64,000 bases of DNA from Lantana camara (Eukaryota; Streptophyta; Magnoliopsida; Lamiales; Verbenaceae). The stretch spans positions 13,450,001-13,514,000 of the forward strand of contig CM074863.1 in NCBI GenBank assembly GCA_037501455.1, read 5' to 3'. The notes beneath the pieces are model-generated. The model was not told where the DNA came from. It did not search any database and saw nothing but the letters and a program-made list of their open reading frames with translations. The translations under genes and the position numbers were made by a program. This document shows, piece after piece, positions 22,861-36,607 of the stretch (position 1 is the stretch's first letter; every line of letters starts with the position of its first letter).

Positions 22861-25317
22861 TCAAGGGATTTCCCCAAGTTGTTGATAATTAACATAATTG
22901 ATTTCGTTTAACCGTATGCAACACAAAATCTGCTCTGGAAGCTCTTCAGCTTTGTTACCCTGACACAATTATACAGAGCAAAACCAACATTAACATTTTT
23001 AGCTCAAATAAGAATATAGAGACAGAAACTGAACCTTTCTTGCCTGAATCGTCAACCCGAAATCCAGGACACACAGCTTCAGCCTGTTGAAGAATGTCTC
23101 GAATCCTTTTCTAGAAATGTAGCTGAATCTATGCATGTCCAAATCTATTTCAAAATAATTCTCACCCTACAACAGAAGGCAAAATGAACGAGCTTTCAAG
23201 AAACGAAAATACTACCCTCTATCGGTGCAAGTTTATGTTCTTTTCACGCCACACAGTTTTCTATTATCGGGTAAGAATTATAAAACTTACAGAGTAAAAT
23301 TCGTGTTGGGGCCGAGAAAGAACAGGTTTTTCATTGTATGCATGCATAAGCTTTCTCTCTGCAGCACTTAGAGGTAAGTCTTCCACATTTGCTACACGGC
23401 CCAATATCTTTAACCTTTCTCTGAAGGGTGCAACTGAGCCTACAGCAAAACCTTTAACTTTTTCTACTTCGTCGTCAATTAATCTCTGAAACAGGGTAAA
23501 AGTGCCTTTATTTAGAGATACAAACGTCGGTGAATAAAACTAAGAGGAATCCATCAATTCACTCACCCTGATATTTTCTTGAAAACGGGACGAAAGCTCC
23601 TTAGAAAAGCTTTCAGAAAGCTTAAAGTATAAAACAAAGCTTATTCCTTCACCATCGGTTTCACCCTGAAAAATTGCTGGGGGATACAATGGCACCTGTG
23701 AAACCGGGCCATCAAAAAACATAAAACCTATGCATTGTGATAAATCTCAGGCAAATAAGAAAAGAACACAATTGAAAACATTATTTCCTCATGACCTCAT
23801 TGTTGCCTATGTTCTTCGTAAATATAAATGAGCAGAACGGGGCTATTTTGCAGAACTTCACGTTTTTCGCTAATCATATCATCTGAACTCCGAAGGTTAC
23901 TTAGATGTGTTCAATACCTGTACATTTACTACAAGAATGGGTGGCAGTTTCCCAGAACAATTAATGATAGGAAGCTCCACAAATCTAGCAATGTGGTCAA
24001 TTTTCCTCTGTGATAAAAATACATCAAGACCAAAAGGTTTATATGCTGCACAATTGAGAGCGTGCTCTTTCCTTCTATCCCTACACACAAAATATGCACT
24101 ATGAACACTGAAATAAACATATACAAAAGTAAGACAGAAAAAGAAAAACCATATTTTTTTCACCTGAAATAATTAACACCTCTAATTTTGAAAGTCCCCG
24201 GTTCGATTTCTGACCAACTATCAGCCATTTTCTTCCCTAAAGGACAGAAGGGGACTTGGGAACCAGCTATAGGTCTTTGAAGCAGTGCCTTTGAAGAAAC
24301 TGCAACACAAGCAACAATAAAATAGAATAATTCAAACAATGCATAACTATTGGAGTAAAATGTAATTTTTTTGGAAAAATATTAGACTAACTTAAAATTG
24401 CAGTAGTATTTCCTTCCTTCCATTTGAATGATAGCTTCAAGGCAGTTTTTTTCCTCGTACTAGGAGGACTAGAGCTCAAAGATCTTCTCTTTTCAACAGA
24501 AGGAACAACAATACAAGGCAAACAATTATCCAACAAGCTATCCGGCCCACAACCGTTTTCTCCAGACGGACCCGAGATTTCGTCGATGAAAACAGGCTCT
24601 AGATCGGTCGAAGGCCCGTTTGGTTTCACTTTGGTGTCATTGGTTGAAGTTCTATCTGTCTGAGAAACTAAGGGTGTCCCATCTAACCCACCGAGGGAAA
24701 TCACATCTGAAGAAGTGAAACAATTAATAATTCGAACAATCATATAAGCATTTTATAGTCAGATCGACAAGTTTTGAAACAGACCATCAGGAAGGCTTTG
24801 AAAATCTTCATCACTCCAATCGGATTCAAGAACTGCAGCAGAATCAAACCATGCTTCTTCAACACTACCTGAGAGTGATGAAATGTGCAAGGTGAATAAG
24901 TCTACTTGGAAAGATATATGACTTCATTTCAGAACTGAAGAACTAAAACCTGAATCCATTTACAGGCAAATATTCTACACTATTATGTTCTTTATTACCA
25001 GCAATGATATGCAGCATTATTGGGCTAATAATTTTCCTTCAAAACCAGACATTTTCATGATCTTTAATGATGCATAAGAAATATTATATACTGGAGAGAG
25101 AGAGAGAGGGAGGTGCACCATGAAAAGTGGGAATGCTTAGTGGACGATCCTCAGGCAAAGATGAGAACTTTTCAGGTCTATCTGATGATCGATCAGACAA
25201 ATGAGAAGGGAACCTTGTATTCTTGAAAGCCCTTCTTCTTTTTCTGTTCTTTTTCTTTCTCATAACTCCAAATTTGCCTCCCACACAATTCTCCGGCCGA
25301 GAAACACATGCCCCCAT
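22861..25317 (-). CDS. EDR2-C (DUF1336) domain protein
   Basis: Nine exons on the minus strand: 25317-25119, 24868-24785, 24706-24392, 24299-24164, 24080-23918, 23695-23567, 23485-23291, 23166-23035, 22959-22861. All have GT-AG borders in matching phase; the product is 483 residues. It starts MGACVS, a site for N-myristoylation (Gly2) with Cys4 for palmitoylation, then a Lys/Arg-rich stretch, an acidic linker ([10 protein letters not shown]) and [18 protein letters not shown]. The C-terminal half is the DUF1336/EDR2-C domain: [62 protein letters not shown] and [16 protein letters not shown]. The domain is shared with EDR2, where it is linked to lipid-related signalling, but the short family has no settled function; membrane attachment is inferred from the N-terminus. 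The gene is convergent with EXO84, 219 bp between stops. Confidence 0.9.
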
Positions 25318-26654
25318 CTCTCTCTCTCTCTCTCTCTCCCCTAATAACCACAAGCCTACAGAGAAGAAGAAGAAGAAAGACAGACTCTAGTGGGAGAGAA
25401 GAGGAGAGAACTCCAGAACCACCCTCTTTTTTCTTCTTTTCAATCTCGCTCTCTCTCAAAATTAAGAAATAAACAAAATATTTGCCATTAATGTCTCTCT
25501 ACCTACAGAGATTCACGAAATCAATACACAATTATCATCATGCTTTATTAAAAAAACACATGTGATTTTCAGTGCTCGTCATTACAAAGGAATTCCTGGG
25601 AATATCAACAGTTAAATGTATTCAATTCTAAGTTCACTTTACATGAACTATGAAAGGAAGACAAGAATGTGGAAGAAAGATAAGCAAATCGCGGTGGCGG
25701 CAGTTGGGACTTTGATGCATCTTCCACGGTGGGGTCACGACACGTGTCAGAAAATTACAGGCCAAACTTGTGCATCTAATTTCCAACGTGTGACAACCTG
25801 GGATTCTAAGCTCTAACGTTGCTGTCTTTAAGCTGAGAATGTCAGACCCAAATCTAACACTTTGGACTGCTTCTTAATCTTCACTTTGTTTCTTTTCTTT
25901 TGGCCTATTTTGAAATTCCGAATAGTTATGGGACTATTTAATAATTTATCATAATTTGTTTAGTTTTACTTAAAAATTTACAATGTTGTTAAAGTGGGAA
26001 TTAAGGTCAGGCCAGCTACTGAAGTTTGTTGCTTCTTTAATTATTGTGTTATCTAAGTGGGTGGTGATGATTACAATGACATTGGTTCTATTGCAGGTAA
26101 AGATAAACAACTTCATACTTAATTATAATCATTTTGTCCATTAACCTGGACTAGTATTGATTTTCTTCTACTTCAATTAATTATTATTATTTAAATTTTA
26201 TTTAGTGTTGATTTGAGTTGAGTCGCACTATTATATAATATCTTCCCTACTGATACTAGTTTTGTATTGATGGAAGAAGCACGAGGCTTTTAATGATTAT
26301 AATATAAACTATTAAATTACATCATTTGATAATGAGTTTTTTCGTATTATATGCTGAATAATGGGTTTTCATCACGAAGATACCATATGAATTCGAAGTC
26401 CTTCCTGGTTCTAATTTTAGAATTAGTTTTATGAAAGTATGATTATTTGTACTTTGTTGCAACAATGGTGTCAAATTTTCTTTGTTTGAGAGGCATATTT
26501 GATATTTCTACCAGCTCATCAAAAAATAGAGTTTTTTTTCTTTTTTTTTTTAACACACACCCCCCAAGTGGCCAGAGGGATTTGAACTCGGGTTTTTGCC
26601 TTCGAGAATCAACCCTCAGCCCACTTGACCAACCCCTGTTGGTAAAAAAAAAAA
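25318..26654. other. upstream region of the DUF1336 gene and intergenic DNA
   Basis: It begins with a (TC)n run at about 25318-25338, within the likely 5' leader of the minus-strand gene, and continues as AT-rich DNA. Around 26555-26640 lies a stretch with GATTTGAACTCGGG and CCACTTGACCAACCCC, wording found in plant repeats; its type is not clear. No gene was recognised. Confidence 0.5.
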
Positions 26655-27685
26655 GAGAAAATTGCATTTTTGGTCCCATAGGACATAGGTCAATTGTTTT
26701 TTGGTCCCGTAGTTTTTAAATCATCCCGCACTTTTAGTTTTTCGACAAATATAGTCCCAAAGTGAAATTTTTTCAATATTAGTCCCAAAAAATTTAGAAA
26801 TATATATTTATAATATTTTTCCTTAATTAAAAAATACATATCAAATATATATTAGGAAAATTTTAAAAGAATATCAACCACATGATATGCATTTTACTTT
26901 TATAATAAATAATAAATTATTACATTTTAAAGTATAAGTATTACTTTAAAATTATAAAATAAGAAAATAAAAATATATACATAATAACATAATTAATAAA
27001 ATAATATTCAATATTGCATTTAGTTAAAAATATGTAAAATTAAAAAATTAAAAAACATTAATATTTATAATACTTACATATTTCTTATATATATAACATT
27101 GTATTTATTTAAAATAATTAACGCTGGGTGTAGTTAAAATTGAAAATAGCAGAAAATTTATATATATATTTTATTCAATAATATAATATTAATTAAAAAA
27201 TTAAAAAGTAATTAGTAGCCATATATATTTAATGAGAATTCAAAAATAACATCAATATTTTATTTTCAATTAGTAGATATATATTAATTATTTTCAATTT
27301 TTTATGTTATATATTTTTAACTAAATACAATATTGAAGATTATTTTATTAATTATGTTACTATGTATATGTTTTTATTTTTTTATTTTATAATTTTAAAG
27401 TAATACTTATACTTTAAAATGTAATAATTTATTATTTATTATAAAAATAAAATGCATAACTTGTGGTTGGTATTCTTTTAAAACTTTCCTAATATTTGAT
27501 ATGTATTTTTTAATTAAGGAAAAATATTATAAATATATATTTCTAAATTTTTTGGGACTAATATTGAAAAATTTTCACTTTGGGACTATATTTGTCGAAA
27601 AACTAAAAGTGCGGGATGATTTAAAAACTACGGGACCAAAAAAAAATTGACCTATATCCTATGGGACCAAAAATGCAATTTTCTC
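26655..27685. mobile_element. long foldback DNA element, 1031 bp, arms about 390 bp
   Basis: The outer ends are perfect inverted repeats (GAGAAAATTGCATTTTTGG and its complement). The similarity continues inward for about 390 bp on each side (26655-27050 against 27291-27685) with few differences, leaving a loop of about 240 bp. The element sits within A-rich runs on both sides, compatible with a 9-bp all-A target-site duplication as in Mutator-like elements, though poly-A makes this unprovable. No coding capacity. Read through, it would give a long hairpin RNA. Confidence 0.85.
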
Positions 27686-30523
27686 AAAAAAAAAAAAGAG
27701 TTTTACATCATTACATGTATAGATATATATATTTACATTATTAATTGTAGAGGTCGGTCGAAAAAGACAAGAAAAATAAAAAGAACAAAAAGATTTTATT
27801 TGAGTTTCCAAAATTTTAATAGGTCCCCGGACAACGGATGTTTCTAATTATTTGTAGCTAAATTTTGGTTTCTGTAAACAGCGGGATTCCGGAATCTAGG
27901 GTTGAAGTCATATGTATTTTATGATTTGGCCTGCAAACTCGTTCAACACGACATTTTGTACCTCAAACGTGTCTCGATTAAATCCAACTAATTAAAATTA
28001 TAAGTTTATTATATTTCTCATTTGATTGATCACTTTTCTTAAATTTCTTATTAACCACAGTTAATACATAGGTGCACTCTAGAATAAGATCATATATGAG
28101 TAGGATAGCGAACATATAGTTGTTCGTCAATCATAAAAATGTTAGTGCTATAATTTTTTAGATACGAACACTTTTAAGTTTACTTGGAAGATCTAAGAAA
28201 AAAATTTATGTTACTGTATTCATATCGTATTGAAAAAATTTATGTTACTGTATTCATATCGTATTTTGTTTGTACTGTTGTATTTATATCTATATCCGTA
28301 CATCATAGGTTTTAATAGATTAAATGTATATGACTCAACTGGTATTTTCCTGAGGATAATAATTTTACTCAACATAAGTCATTTCTACAATTCCATGTTA
28401 TTGTGTTGATTATGGACCGTGTCACGATAAATCTCTCAATATTTTCAAGTTGAAAATCTACTTGCAACAGCACAATATATCTTTTAAACGATTTATTTTA
28501 ACCTAAATTTAGAATCGATAAAATTTGAGATAATTTTTACATCCATTTGAGGTGAATTTCTAAAATTGGTGATTTATTATTATTATTTTTTTTGATATTA
28601 TACTTTTGGTGTATTTTTTTGATGTATTATAACTTTGGGGTTTTCCGTTTTTTGAAAAAGTAGAATCACAGTAGTGAATAATGATTCCGCTTTTTCAAAA
28701 AACGGATTTAATACAAAATTTATGACAACGTACAAACTCATAAATTTTTGTATTAAATCTGCTTTTTTTAAAAACGAAAAACCCAAAATTACAATATCAA
28801 AAAAAAAAAAAAAAAGCACTAGAATTAGAAAAGATCCTCAATTTGAATTCCTGTCATTAAAATCAACGCTTAAAGTCAAATAATTTAATTCAACTTTTTA
28901 ACACCATAGCAATACAGACAAAGTATTTTACCAAAGTTGGTACAATTAGCAATTAAAGAGATTAGACAAGTGCAGGTTTTGCAGCAGATCAATGCTGACT
29001 TTACTCGTCTTTTAGGGTTGGTAAAATTTATGAAAGTCATAAAAATCTCAACAACCAACCATAGATGTTTAATTGTACAAACAGTAATATAAGTTATAAC
29101 TACCATATTCTGCTGTGGCATCATCAACTTCTTCCAAGCAATCATCTTCTCTTCTTACAATATACTCCAACATATTTTATTCATGAAATTTCATAATGAA
29201 ATTATTGCTTCTGATTTAAGAGCACATGTATAGATATATTTCATGTCTCCTCTCCTCATGTGATATTTTGAAATATAAACGTATACTGTATTGTATTTGT
29301 ATCACGTCATTTACCTATACTGTATTGTATTTGTATGTCATAGATGATCGGCTAGATTAATAACACAAAATAAAATCGCGTATGTTTCCAAATAACGTTT
29401 ATGTATGTTTTATTATTGTCATAACTGGGCTGTTAACCGTCTTTGTTATTAGCTGGGAGTTTAACCATTTACTTATCTTATGTCTATTAAAAAAAATTAG
29501 CAGTATTTTCTATTAATATATTCATTTTTTTCATATTTAAACTTGTCGTAGCTTCTTGATGTATATAAGAAAATAGGATATAATCCCTTGATCGCACTAT
29601 TTTTTGTATGTAGTATGGCCCAATTTAACAATTTAAAAAATATTAGCCCAATTGCCCAATCTCTCTCTCTCTCTTTTTACGTTCGCAAAATGGACTTTAA
29701 GGTGAAAACCTAGAAATATGTTTGGGCTTGGCCCAGGTAATTTTCACATTATTTGAAATGGTCTCAATATTTCAAAACCCCACGCCAAAAATTACTAATT
29801 TTTGAATCTGTGTCATCCTGCAAACTCTTGTTAGTACTTCCAGAGAAGTAGAAATTAAATCTTAAAGAGCTATGAAACTTTGTATAGTTTATCCTCTTGG
29901 CCTTTCCAATGAAATACATGTTATTAAATTAAATGAAATATTCGAACCAGGCGTTGGGTTTCAAGAGCCGAGTCGATTGAGAGTCGCAGTCATCTCTTAA
30001 TTTTCTTTTTAAATTTTAGTCGGGTAGTTCCAATTAAATGAAAGAAAAGCCTAGAGTGGGCGGCGACCTCCTTCACTCAAAATGCAGTTGAGAGAAGAGT
30101 TGTTGCAGATGAGTCAATGTTATTGAAGGTAATGATTTTGATTCAAAAAGACTACCGAGTAGTAGATTCAATATAAGATGAAGCCTTGTCCACCAATTGA
30201 TATGTCTAGGGGTGGGAAAAAAGAGTACTCATACACTTCTTATCGTCAAAAATTATTGAATAGTATTTAAAAACAAAAAAGGGAAAAATAAATTTCAGTT
30301 GAGTGTTTGAAAAAACCCGTTAAAGCGATGTTTGTATTAAATTTCACAAATTTCTATTTAAATGCCAAAATAACGTAAAAATGACAATTAATTCTCAACT
30401 TTCCGCTTATTTCTTAATTTTCCAAACATTCTGAAACTCTTTTTAGAAAAACTGTACAATCTCTAGAAGTATCATCTTTGTATTCAAATTCACATATTAC
30501 ATTTTATTTAAATTCCAATTGGA

Positions 30524-30561
<38 letters not shown>

Positions 30562-30843
30562 GTTACTAATAATTAGTTCCCCACAGAAGCTAGCTAGCTG
30601 GTGTGGCCAAGGAGGACAACTTCCGTATGCCTTATGGCCCTTATCTTCACCATTAACTAAACCCTAATTGATGGACCACATACTAACCCCACCATTCCCC
30701 GTTGATGTTTGTCCATAAACATTATAATATGATAAAAAAAATTAAATTAAAATCACTATCTCGCAAAGATGTTATAATTACCGAATCATACGAGACGTTT
30801 CCAATAGTTTAAAAATAGTTTGAATTTAACGAAAATTGACGCT
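27686..30843. other. AT-rich intergenic DNA
   Basis: No gene was recognised. It contains the double-hairpin element listed separately and a (TA)n run at about 30531-30557. Short frames here lack known domains or plausible splice neighbours. Confidence 0.5.
28590..28812. mobile_element. MITE-like element with two internal hairpins
   Basis: Outer ends pair imperfectly (TTTTTTTGATATTAT... with ...ACAATATCAAAAAA). Inside are two adjacent hairpins: 28645-28668 with 28682-28705 (24-bp stem with 2 mismatches) and 28703-28724 with 28739-28761. The single strand would fold as a three-arm structure. No coding capacity and no clear target-site duplication. Confidence 0.6.
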
Positions 30844-31499
30844 TGTCGATATTGTCCGCTTTGGTGTTCATAAGGCGAGACACCCTCACGGTTTTGTTTC
30901 TCCCGATGGAAAGCCCATCCAAGAAAAGACCTCAACAGGGGAGAGGTATCTACCCACTTATAAGCAGACTTCGTTCACCATCTCTAACTAATGTGGGATA
31001 AGCCTTGCCTATAGCAGGGAGGTTACATTAATCCACCCCCCATAAGGGCCTAGCGTCCTCGTTGGCACACCAGCCCGGGCACCGACTCTGATACCATCTG
31101 TAACAGTCCGACAACCCGCCTGTTCATATAGTCCGCTTTGGTGTTATAAGACGAGACAACCTCACGATTTTGTTTCTCTCGATGGAAAGCCCATCCAGAT
31201 ATCAACAGACAGGTTACAGATGGTATCAAAGTCGGTGCCCGGGCCGGTGTGCCAACGAGGACGTTGGGCCCTTTTGGGGGGCTTGGATTGTAAGCTCTCT
31301 GCTATATATAGGCAGGGCTTATCCCATATTGGTTGGAGATGGTGAACGAAGTCTGCTTATAAGTGGGTGAATACCTCTCCCCTGTTGAGGCATTTTCCTG
31401 GATGGGCTTTCCATCGGGGAGAAACAAAATCGTGAGGGTGTCTCGCCTTATGAACACCAAAGCGGACAATATCGACAGGCGGGTTGTCGGACTGTTACA
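30844..31499. mobile_element. inverted pair of TRIM-like retroelement sequences
   Basis: 30844-31105 and 31213-31476 are inverted copies of each other (about 262 bp). Each has, next to TGTTACA/GTTACA, the word TGGTATCA(A/G)AG (31220-31230 on +; complement near 31088-31097), which matches the primer binding site for initiator methionine tRNA. A third related piece, 31099-31218, starts TGTAACAGTCC and ends GGTTACA, like a small LTR of 120 bp. No proteins are encoded. This fits terminal-repeat retrotransposons in miniature, rearranged or nested head to head. No 5S rRNA is present, so it is not Cassandra. Confidence 0.6.
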
Positions 31500-33649
31500 A
31501 CAAAAATGCCGGTAAGATGGAAATCTGCAACTTTTAAAATAAGAAGAACTAATCTATAACTAAACAAAATTTGGAAAAAATCACCCAAATTATATATATG
31601 AATGATCCCAAATATTATGATTGAGGTGATTGATGAAGGGAAGGCAATGATAGTGCAGCAGTGGGGCATTTTAGCTGTAGCTGTCTGCAATTTTGGAGGA
31701 GGGGCCTTAATTCTGCTTTCTGCCTTCATTTTCATTTCAGTTTTCAACTTATATCCTCATTGCATGCTGTTGCAGTTGGCAACCTATCTCACATCAAACC
31801 TTTTGCACTACCACTTCTTCAATCACCAATTTAATTATCTTGTTTTATTCTTCGAATATGGAGGAATTCTATGTATTCTTCTTTATACATTTTGGTTCCT
31901 CACTAAGACACGATAATTACTAAATTATAATGGACATATCGATAAGCATGTCATCGATATCGGATTTCAGTCCATTTACCTTGAAGATACTCGTATACTT
32001 TTTAATCTTTATCTTACGAATAGGGTGTTTTTATTGTTTGAGCAATCTTGTATTTATCATTGGACATGCAACATTTTATTACCTTAAAATACCAGGAATT
32101 AAATTTTATAAAATAAATTTCAGTGATATTAAAGAAAAAGATATGAATTTTCCACAAGGATATGTTATATTATTATTTCATGTGACTTCTGGTCATTCGA
32201 TTACTCTCAACGATACTCAAATTCGTAATTGATGTAATTGCGGTAAAGAATATTTTTCATAAGTAGAACTATCTAGTGTGAAAATATAGTTGGCATTATT
32301 TAGGTTAGATCACCAGCTTTTTCCCACAACCTAATCGCACTATCGTTCTAATAGTGCCTCCAATTCAAATCTCAGCCCTTGGACGAAATATAGTTGCACT
32401 TCTTTCAGTTAAGGCCAATAATAGTGCAGTAAAGTGCCTTTACAATGGTCAATTTTTCAGGAATTATATGTGATTTAATTCCAAAAACAATAAAACAATA
32501 TAGCTCCTAAACTAGACTTGGTTATCAATAATTTAATTAGTTCATTTACACACCACATTTATTACTGTAAAGTTGAACTATTGGCTGATTGCGTGGACAT
32601 ATTTGGACTCTACAAAAACAATTATCATAAAAAATTTCAGGCCTCCTCCGATTCAATTGAATTTAACAAATTTTATAAATAATTGTATTTCACTTTTTCT
32701 AAAATCGACATAAATCATGCATTAAATGTAACACATTTTTTCTTTTAATTTACGTTAATTTAATTGAATTAAAATTTGAATTAGAATTTGCATAGCTATA
32801 GATTCAAACAGGATATCGCAGTCCTCCAATTTTAGGTCACGAGAAATAAAAAGTAAGTAAGATTATTTACTATAGTTAATTTCTTACTTTCAAGGTAAAT
32901 TAATGACACTATAAGAAAATGTTTATCTACAGCTCATCCATTTATTTGAGAATAGTCCATTATTATAAATATGATTCAATTTTTGACTATCTTTTTTTGG
33001 TTTTCTGACGTATTTTATTCTCATAATCCATGTATTATTGAATGAGAATTAGTGGTTGTGTATGAGCACAAAACCACATCTTCTTAAGTGGATATTAGCC
33101 ACATATTTAATTTGATATCCATGGGGACAACATTGAATCCTTTCTATTTTAAAAAATAATGACTATAGAATTATATATACGATAACTTAAAAAACGAGTA
33201 CAAAATGTTCTAAATAATTTTTAAAAAATGTAGAAAATGAAAAAAAAAAATACATTCTTGTGTTTCTATTTCTTTTAAACTTTTTTTTTTTTGGATTAAT
33301 TTGAGCAAAAATAAGAAAGATAAACTTTTTTATTCCAGTTTAAATAAGAGAGCAAACGCTTTTCTAAGAAAAAGATTTGCAAACCCATAATTCGCTAGGT
33401 TTTATGAATTACTATAAAGATTGAAATTCAGAAAATCTTAATTTGAAAAGAAAAGGTAACACATTAATATTGATCAATTGCTTGTTTAGATGAGGCTCGT
33501 AGCTCAACTATTAGCTCCACTAAACACAAAATTTAGGTGAATTTACTGTACTAGATATTTATTGAGTTTATTATGTATAAGTTAGAACACGTTTTCACTG
33601 ATGATTTAATTTGGTGGTACCGGAAAGGTAAATGAGATGATTTTTTTTT

Positions 33650-34175
33650 TTTTAAGTTCAAGCTTAAGTCCATGTCGAAAAACTTGTGTTTGAAGTCGAA
33701 TTTGTTGACCTTAAATTTTAGGCTTAATAGATCAAGCTCAAACCCCACCAATTTATAGTCGAAAATATTTAAGCTCAAGTTTGATTGCAAGCTTATATAT
33801 GATGATCATAATTTTATTGTTATAAAATTGTTTTTAAGTGTAATATTAATCTATCATTAGTATCTTTGAGTTGTAGCAATGCTAACACTAACACTATTAA
33901 CATTATTGTCATTACTTATAATATAACAAATTAAAATTTAAGAAGAAAGAGCTCATAAACCGATTCACGAGTTCAAGAACAGATATTCTTGAACTCAAAC
34001 TTAACTCATAAAGAAGTTCTAGCTAGTTCGATAAGCTCGAACTCATCAAATTCAAAACAATCGAGCATGAGTCGAGGTTCACTCAAACTAATATATCGAG
34101 CTTACTCTACTCGTCTTACGCGCCTAATCAGTACAATAAAATCGATAATGCTTGCACCACAAACTGTACTAGAGG
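33650..34175. repeat. decayed repeat rich in AAGCTC/GAGCTT words
   Basis: Many copies of AAGCTC, GAGCTC, TCGAGC and related words occur on both strands towards both ends, with an AT-rich middle. This resembles the subterminal arrays of degenerate hAT-like elements. No intact inverted ends or target-site duplication were found. Confidence 0.35.
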
Positions 34176-34652
34176 TCAATTAATTAAGGTGCAGTCCTTG
34201 AGATTTGAAACAACTATTTCGATTTAAAAAGGAAACTGTAGTTCAACGCATTTTACAGTAGCTGTTGCATTAACACACAAATATTAATTTTGTTAGAGGG
34301 CTTCAATGGGTAGTTGACAGGAATAAATGGTTATTACTATTGCATAAATTATTAAATTAATTAAAAAACTATAATTTCAATTACATATTCAAGAGTGTGT
34401 ACCATCTAATTAATTACTATATATAGTATACTTTCGATCCAATAATTATAATTTAATTTCCAATTAATTTTATATAATATTTGAACCATTATGGTCACAT
34501 GTTGCATGGTACTTTGGTGTTTTTTTTTAATGACATTCTTCTCAATACTATCGTATACTTTTATTTTTATCTGAATACTATGACATTTTTCATTCTTTTT
34601 TATCCAAATTGAACTAGTGCAAGATTAATATATAGCAATAGCCGTGACCAAC

Positions 34653-34700
34653 GATGATGATGATGATGATGATGATGATAATAATAATAATAATAATAAT
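34653..34700. repeat. compound microsatellite (GAT)n-(AAT)n
   Basis: A run of GAT units passes directly into a run of AAT units (48 bp in all). Confidence 0.95.
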
Positions 34701-36607
34701 TTTCTAATTTTCGTCTCATGGGATCTGGTCGTATGGTGCAATAAAATGTCAATTTTAATGTCTTTTCTTTTTTTCTTTTAGTAAAAATAAAAATTTAGAT
34801 CGAGGGGATAGTGACTTAGTAGTCCAATACATTGGAATATTTTTGGGCTCATGAGCACTTAAAAAGAACATACAGTGTATTTTACCTTATATAAATAAGA
34901 GAAGTTTAAACCTACAACCTTATCAAAAGAAAATTATGTCATATTTCATTTGAAGAATCCCGTTGTATTTAATGTTTTTTATTTTTTTGGAGAAACTCAA
35001 TGCCTTTTCTTCTTATCCATATAATTGGCGTATGCTAAAATGTGTGGCAACTTTATAGTACAATTGTACAAGTAGGAAATTCTTTTGACATACGACTCTT
35101 AGGTTGATTATGTCTTTTTAGAGAAACAAAATAAATTAATTAATAGAGAAGGACGGATCCGTATAATGTTATAGCCTATAGGTCCAGTAGGGCATCAATG
35201 GTCGATGAGTATTGAGTACTGAATAATGGAAATTAATTCTTTCGGTGCTTCCAAACACTCAATTATTTAATTTTTATTTGTTTTCATTTTTCTATCAAAT
35301 ATTTATCATGCCGTGTCTTGTTAAATATAATATTATTCTAACATGACAATTTTTTTAAAAAAAGTTATAAGTGTGTTGTATCGTTCATGTCCGTATCCCT
35401 TGATCTTTGTCCATACATCGTAATCGATACATCTCTTTTATTATTTACGCATTGAGGTTTCGACATCCTTAATCTTTATAATTTAGAAGAAAAAAGAGTG
35501 GGTTCTTTTACAAACAAAAAGACGTGGAAAATGAAGCCCATATATAAATGTCTGCTGCCAACCCATGCATTTTGTCGTGGTACAGGAATTATAGTGATTC
35601 CATTCCCAAAAAAAAACTCGTAATTTTAGGAAGATGCATAAGGACTAAAAAAAATCTCTCAAAAGCTAATTGAATTTCAACAAAAAAAACTCCAAATTAA
35701 GTTAAGAAAGTAGGCAGTGACCTTTGCATTGATAATGGGTGTCTAACCAAATTTCGATAAATTGTGGGGAGAGTTTGGCAACATGCCTGCTTCTATCACC
35801 TTTCACCTCATCACTATTTCCTCATTTTGACAACCCTATTAATGCCTATTAACTTTGCTTTAACTAATTATTTAATTAGTGTTGTACATATAATTATCAC
35901 GTGATTAGTGTATACTTTGGTCTCAAATTAAAAAGTGAATAGTGTATATTTATTTACAAAGAGGGATCAAACATATGAATTTAATCAAATTAGATATGAA
36001 TTATAAATTCCATTATCTACTATGAGTCGGTCTTTTTTATCGGGTAGTTCTAATCCAAACTCAATTCGACAAAATTTATAATAAGAGGGAAATTGTTCTA
36101 CATTTGTTTTGTAATTATTGTAAAATCCAAGAGAAAGTGAAGAGAAAGGGACTCCAGTCCTGATTATGAAAAAAAAAAAGAGAAAGTGAATGATGAAATA
36201 ATAAATATAATACACCTATCAATATATAACTTATTATGTTTAATTAAACTGAATTTGAGATAATTTTTTTTTTGTTTGTGTTTAATGTGTATGTAGGAGT
36301 AATCTCTATTAAATTATCTCAGATAGATAATACGGTGAGAGCAGGGCTCATTTAAGAAAAATAAATAATAATTTTGCAATTGGTGAATTAATTATTGTTT
36401 TAATTATTTATTAGGGAGCAATGCATTAAATGTTTCACAAACATAATGAAGGAGAAATGCATGTAGACCACTATTGGCATTGGCAAAAACTCATTAAAAA
36501 ACACTTTTAGGGTACATTGCCTATGGGGAATTGCCGGGGTAATGCCGGTGCAACACCTCAACAAACATTGAAAGCTGCGATAATAAACTATTTTTATAAT
36601 TCTATTA

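Larger units (their letters stand above)
31500..36599. other. AT-rich intergenic DNA
   Basis: About 5 kb without a recognised gene. Frames at 31602-31916 and 31930-32232 have no known domains and look like chance. Contains the repeat remnant and microsatellite listed separately. Confidence 0.5.

Noticed and set aside
26555..26640. tRNA-like stretch (GATTTGAACTCGGG)
   Set aside because: It resembles a tRNA T-arm, but no acceptor stem, D-arm or anticodon arm can be fitted.
30844..31499. Cassandra TRIM
   Set aside because: No 5S rRNA-like sequence is present in the LTR-like part.
31602..32232. Two frames of about 100 residues with hydrophobic stretches
   Set aside because: AT-rich chance frames with no known domain, splice neighbours or convincing start.
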